From: Lingula anatina | Lineage: Eukaryota; Brachiopoda; Lingulata; Lingulida; Lingulidae | Direction of reading: 5' to 3' | Assembly (NCBI RefSeq): GCF_001039355.2 | Contig: NW_019773781.1 | Span: 165,933-229,932 of the forward strand | DNA: 64,000 nt | In this document: positions 59,641 to 64,000 of the stretch, piece by piece | Layout: each line of letters opens with the position of its first letter | How positions within the stretch are numbered: the stretch's first letter is position 1 | Notes under the pieces: generated by a model | Databases searched by the model: none | Told to the model about the DNA's origin: nothing | The model's input: only the letters and a program-made list of their open reading frames with translations | Program-made: the position numbers and the translations under genes

Positions 59641-59857
59641 GCACCCCATTCTCATAGATTAGATCGACCTACATTGGATCGACCTAACTCCCTGGGGGTT
59701 CACGCTAAATAGCTGTCAGCCGGGCGGACACGAAAGTTAATTACCCCTTAAAGCTTGTAGTAGGCGGGGACGGACACTTAAGGGGGATTATCTGACAGTA
59801 ATCTAGTGAGACTCCCCGCGGTGATAGATCGATCTAAAAGTTGTGAGAACAGAGCCT
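59641..59857. mobile_element. MITE family 'GATCGATCTA', copy 3
   Basis: Same orientation as the 41.6 kb copy. Ends CACCCCATTCTCATAGATTA and GTGAGAACAGAGCC; interior AGGGGTAATTAACTTTCGTG on the complementary strand. Confidence 0.8.
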
Positions 59858-59859
59858 AG

Positions 59860-60360
59860 GATAGGTTTCCCTATCAATACAGTTTATTACTTTAACCCGT
59901 TACATATACAGGGACATCTAGGTCAGGTAGGCACAGCGCTACGGTAAGACAGTGACCCAATCGTTCCCTCGATCTAGGCTCTGATTGACCCGGCCGTCCT
60001 CAGTCCTCAGTCTCCCTCTCGTGCTCTCGTGCTCTCGGCGTTGCTGGTCACTCTGACGACCCTGGGATCGGTCTAGCGTTTACTTTTTGGTGTAGAAATC
60101 AGGACGCCCTTTTATACTGAATTTTGAGGGTGAGGTCACTGTTTACCGTGCCTGATAGTGACAGGATAATTCTCGTTATATAAACGGTTACTTGTTATAC
60201 TGGTAACTTGGCCTTAAACTTCTATTCTATATTTTGCATGTTGTTAAAGCAATACTTTCACCCGTAATTGATGATAAATAAACATAATACTGGGCACTTA
60301 ATATAATATAATATATGTGCGGCCCTTCGAATGTATACTCTTATAAGGCTCGATGGTCAC
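59860..60360 (-). mobile_element. Possible solo LTR, minus orientation
   Basis: On the minus strand: TGTGACCATCGAGCC at the start, TATA-like AGTATAAAAGGG (60,108-60,119), then AATAAA in AAAGTAATAAACTG about 225 bp later (59,883-59,888). Spacing of promoter and poly(A) signal fits an LTR. No gag or pol sequence and no paired LTR are present, and the boundaries are guesses. Confidence 0.35.
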
Positions 60361-61875
60361 ATTATTTTGCATCTTCAGTTAAGGTAGCACCGTCCAACAC
60401 CGACTTTCAAGATAGCTTAAGATTTCTCTGTACCTTTCAGAGATTAAAGGATAATCACTTGGAATTGCCCTTGTAGAAAATCCGAGATAGAGATAGAGAT
60501 GACAGCGGTGTGACTAACATATTCACAGGGAGCCAGGTGTGGCATTGGCCTATTACACAAGTTTTAATTACTAAATGTTACGTAAAGGCTCATCTTGCTA
60601 CCAACTGCGTTACAATTTATTTGTTCTTTATTCTAGAGCCATTTTCTTATTACAATACCAGAAATCAAACAATCAAACTTTATTTGGAGAGATACTGCCA
60701 ACACGTTTATATTTATCGCTAGTGAGTTAATTTGCCGTAAAAGCTGTAACTGATCTCATATTCAAATAAATTGAATTCTCTTATAAGCTTGATGTGAGAG
60801 AACAGTAGACGATTAAACTTTGTGATTAATAATTCGAGTTATTGTACCACCAGCGTATGCGCTGGCGGTACACATGGTTTTAGTCCCGTCCGGTCCGTTC
60901 CGCCGCCATGTTACCGTTACCGCTTCTTCTCCTAGACTACAAGGGCCTGCGTACCCATCTCTTGGATTTAGGTCGCAAGCAATCTCAACTCGTTCCATGT
61001 AAAATTTGGGCATGGTCGGTGCTGGGGTCTAGGTGTGGCGCTCATTGCAATGCACCCTTGTCCAAAATTTGCAAAATTAAATGCTAATTATCTACCATAC
61101 CGAAGGAATTATGGGAAAAAATTCTACAGACGGCTGACCGAAAGTCATATGTGGAGATTTCAAATATGCCATTGGATTTTAACCTTTGACCTTCATTTCA
61201 AGGTCAAACGGGCCAAAATTTTCAAAAAAAAAACAAACAAATTTTTACCAAAAAAAAAAATATATATATATATATATTTGCGCTGATATTCAGAAACTAC
61301 ACAGACCTAACCTATAATATAATTGGAATGTGTTGCCCTTTAGGTCATCTTTCATCTCCGTGAGTTTGGGGTCAATCGGTGCATTTTCACGGGAGTAGCG
61401 GCCAAAAGATACTGAAAGTAAAAACTGTCTCTAATTCGGGAACCGTTAATGCCTATTCTTTTTTGCATTTTGTACAGCATGTCAAGCCCAACACTGGAGG
61501 TGGTCTCCGTTTTTTTTTTCCCATACGGTTTACGAGTTATACTGTAACAAAAAGTACATTGTGGTGGTGAAAGCAAAATCTGCAATACGGTAATATGTAA
61601 TAAATTTTGAACCTCTGGAAAATATAACACAAGGCTTGGCGAGGCAGACAACTTCTGGTCAAGAATGACATTATTTCATGGAATTTTAACATCTGGAACT
61701 TCTGAGCACCTCCCATTTCAAGAATTTTAACCAAAATGACCTTTTCTTTATTTCAATTAATATCTTTTGTAGAAAATTTATGGCACATTATTGTAACTCC
61801 AAAATTGTAACATTTAGTCCCTTATATCTCCAAAACTGACAGAGATAGGTCCATATTGAAGTTTAATAGGAAGTC

Positions 61876-61880
<5 letters not shown>
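60361..61880. other. Intergenic, nothing recognised
   Basis: AT-rich sequence with a (TA)n tract at 61,260-61,276. The short frames (for example minus 61,013-60,813) lack introns, domains or neighbours that would support them. Confidence 0.45.
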
Positions 61881-61912
<32 letters not shown>

Positions 61913-62029
61913 CTTTATTGAGCACTTAAATGTGTACACGTTACATTTTACAGGCTCTCTACTCTGGTCATAACAAATTAACAACAATTATACAAATCTA
62001 TACAAATACTTATGTAATGGTTACTGGGA

Positions 62030-62111
62030 AGCAGCACAGAATAAACGACTATTGCTATTGATGGGTGTGTCTTTTTTTTTCAAACTTTCAGCCACGGAAT
62101 GAGCAGCCACG

Positions 62112-62168
<57 letters not shown>

Positions 62169-62965
62169 GTTCTCAAGCACGATTCACTTTTTGGACTGAG
62201 CAGCCACGGAATTTTTTCATGATCTGTTTTCTGCTCAGGAGGTATCATTAGTCTACTTCTTCTGTCACTATATTCTTCACATTTCAGTAAAAAGTGGATC
62301 TCCGTTTCAATTTCATTACAGTGGGGACACTTGCGATTTTCAGTAGGGGTTTTAGGGGACGTATAGCGGCCGCGTTCAATTTCTAATTCGTGGTCACTAA
62401 TCCGCATTTTTGCAATAGTCTTCATTTCTGATGGTGTGACTTTCATTAACAGATATTTTTCAGTGGTGTAAGTTTTTTGAGTAATCTGTATGTCGTAAGA
62501 TTAAAGTAGTTATCACTCTCCAGGTCTTTCCAAAATAGTTCCTCATTTTTTTTGTTGATAGCATCTCTTAGGTTTTCAAAGTTATCTAGTGTTTGTGTAT
62601 CAGTTTTATGACCCAGACCCCAACACTGTATAAATGTTAATTGTTGATTCAGACCAACAGGGTCCTTTTTCTTTTTGCTCCTGTTCATAAATGTTTTTGA
62701 CCAATTTGTTGGAAGGTAGCTCTTTTAGTCTGGCACTGTATCTCTGTTTTGCAACATCAGAATAGAGTGGAAATCTTCCATATTCAGCTCTACAGGCATT
62801 GTTCATAGCATTTTTTTTTTCGTCCACCTAGTGCCATTTGCACATTTTTAGATGTAGTTGTTCAAAAGGAAATTTATTTAATTTTGAAAGTGACACTTGT
62901 TTTTCCTTGAATATTTCTTTCTGACCAAACTTCACACCCATACAGTAAAATGGGCTTGATGATTT
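62030..62965 (-). mobile_element. Degenerate LINE, C-terminal part
   Basis: The minus strand reads, across frameshifts, ILLYGCEVWSE (62,950-62,918), NACRAEYGRFPLYSD, KDPVGLNQQLTF, then MKTIAKMRISDHELEIERGR and a Cys/His cluster CPHCNEIETEIHFLLKC (62,340-62,290). LLYGCEVW and the terminal CxxC...H...C motif are typical of the end of non-LTR retrotransposon ORF2. A (TA)n tract interrupts it at 62,115-62,166. Non-functional. Confidence 0.7.
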
Positions 62966-63354
62966 GTTGAGTGGGGGAATGTTATCTTGTTCGAGGACAG
63001 GGCTGCTTTAAGAGCACAAAGATAGATGCATTATTGAATAAATAGGCCTAAATTTAGGAAAAACCTTATCGGTATCTGGATTATAATGAAGGGTTACAAT
63101 ATTCTTAGTTATAAATATAAGTACGCGTCCATTTATTTATTTACCGGTACTTAAAGACTTGTATGTGGGTATCATTGGTTGCCACAAAAACACTCCCCTT
63201 TTGAATGTTCATTTGTAGTGAGAGCTACATGTAAATTTCTCACGTTAAATAAACACATACATTACTTTCTATAGTGTGCAGCGTGGACGAGTAAAACGTT
63301 ATTCGTCCAAGGTCCACAAAACCTTTTTATAACCACCCCCCTCCCCTGTCTGAT

Positions 63355-63440
63355 CCTACCGTCTACCAGGGCGACAGATTGATTTTCCACAGATATTCAC
63401 AGATATGTCTCTAGGTAAATAGACAGTCATTTTGGTCTGA
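63355..63440. mobile_element. Partial copy of the long-arm element of 52.95 kb
   Basis: Shares CCGTCTACCAGGGCGACAGA, CACAGATATTCACAGATATG and TCTCTAGGTAAATAGACAGT with the left arm at 52,958-53,040. Only one arm is seen. Confidence 0.55.
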
Positions 63441-63684
63441 AGTCGATTCAGCCACAAATGTCCACAATAATAACTGCGACCTTAGTAGAGGGTAATTTGA
63501 TCCCCTCTTTACACCAGTTTCCGGTGTCTGTCATCAATTTCAAAGCTAGCGGAATTGATTTTCAGAAAAAAATGGACATTTCTGATATCAACATACCTGT
63601 AACCTTGATCAAATAATTATTTAGAGTCAGCAAAAACCAAAAGTAATAAATAAATAAATAAACCCCCGACCATACTCCCTACCC

Positions 63685-64000
63685 ACGAGCGTGATCGTGA
63701 GCACGCCTTTTATACCCCTGGCGTGGGGACAACGCACTTCCGCCGTGCTTTCGACTTTGCTATTTAGCTGTGAGGGCGTACTCAACACGCAAAGGACACT
63801 TTCTCCTTCATTGGACCACGCACGACTCACTTGCATATTTCTCGCAAACTCCTTGCGAGTGGAACAAGTTACGTTTGCGGCCTCGCTGTTCGCATATTAT
63901 TCGTAAAATCTTTCGAACGTGTCCAACATCCTCCGTACGTGCTTACGGGCTGTCTGCGAATTTCAAATTTCGCAAGAAGAACTTGAGATTCGTGAGATTC
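63685..64000. mobile_element. Second copy of the 57.56 kb element, cut by the window end
   Basis: Matches 58,050-58,385 almost base for base (ACGAGCGTGATCGTGAGCAC, GGGGACAACGCACTTCCGCC, GGAACAAGTTACGTTTGCGG). It lacks the 13-bp piece TTTTCGACGTGCG present in the first copy, and is preceded by the same CCCCCGACCATACTCCCTAC sequence found at 57,300. Confidence 0.75.

Overview
The window looks like part of a marine invertebrate genome, most likely a mollusc or other lophotrochozoan. Genes are split into many short exons with GT-AG introns. Base composition is AT-rich with many (TA)n, (ATT)n and poly-T tracts. Most intergenic and intronic DNA is small inverted-repeat transposons, Tc1/mariner and LINE relics. 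Short 'TGACCTTGACCT' type repeats near 57 kb and 61 kb are familiar from molluscan genomes. The species assignment is inference. Four unresolved assembly stretches (14,034-14,350; 26,318-26,330; 50,233-50,409; single N at 7,009 and 27,055) limit some calls.

Layout. 1-4.8 kb, minus strand: the first two exons of a secreted PAN/apple-like protein with a Thr-rich heptad-repeat stalk (3,601 to 1,587), and a TM6-TM7 exon of a class C (metabotropic glutamate-like) receptor (4,566-4,800). 4.85-10.2 kb: repeats and palindromes, no supported gene. 10.2-16.8 kb, plus strand: a complete secreted protein with two EF-hand loops and a Cys-rich C-terminal half, with TATA box, 5'UTR exon, six coding exons and poly(A) signal. 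Its last intron carries an intact-ended Tc1/mariner element. 17.0-21.2 kb, minus strand: an eight-exon sugar-nucleotidyltransferase gene (copy A). 21.7-27.8 kb: a transposon-rich spacer. 27.8-28.1 kb: an orphan copy of the EF-hand gene's last exon. 28.6-33.2 kb, minus strand: nucleotidyltransferase copy B. 33.9-56.0 kb, plus strand: a complete orthologue of ANKAR (ankyrin and armadillo repeat-containing protein), 21 coding exons and 1,434 codons in my reconstruction. 56-64 kb: mobile DNA only.

The main structural event is a tandem duplication of about 7.5 kb (about 14.4-21.7 kb versus 25.8-33.4 kb). It took the last exon of the EF-hand gene, the whole nucleotidyltransferase gene and half of the promoter region shared with ANKAR. 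Both enzyme copies keep every splice site and differ at 19 of 270 residues by my count, so both may be functional. The duplicated EF-hand exon is stranded. Several mobile elements sit in only one copy and so postdate the duplication, with the other copy serving as the empty site. A second notable feature is a minisatellite of about 94 bp in ANKAR that has amplified the end of a coding exon together with its splice donor.
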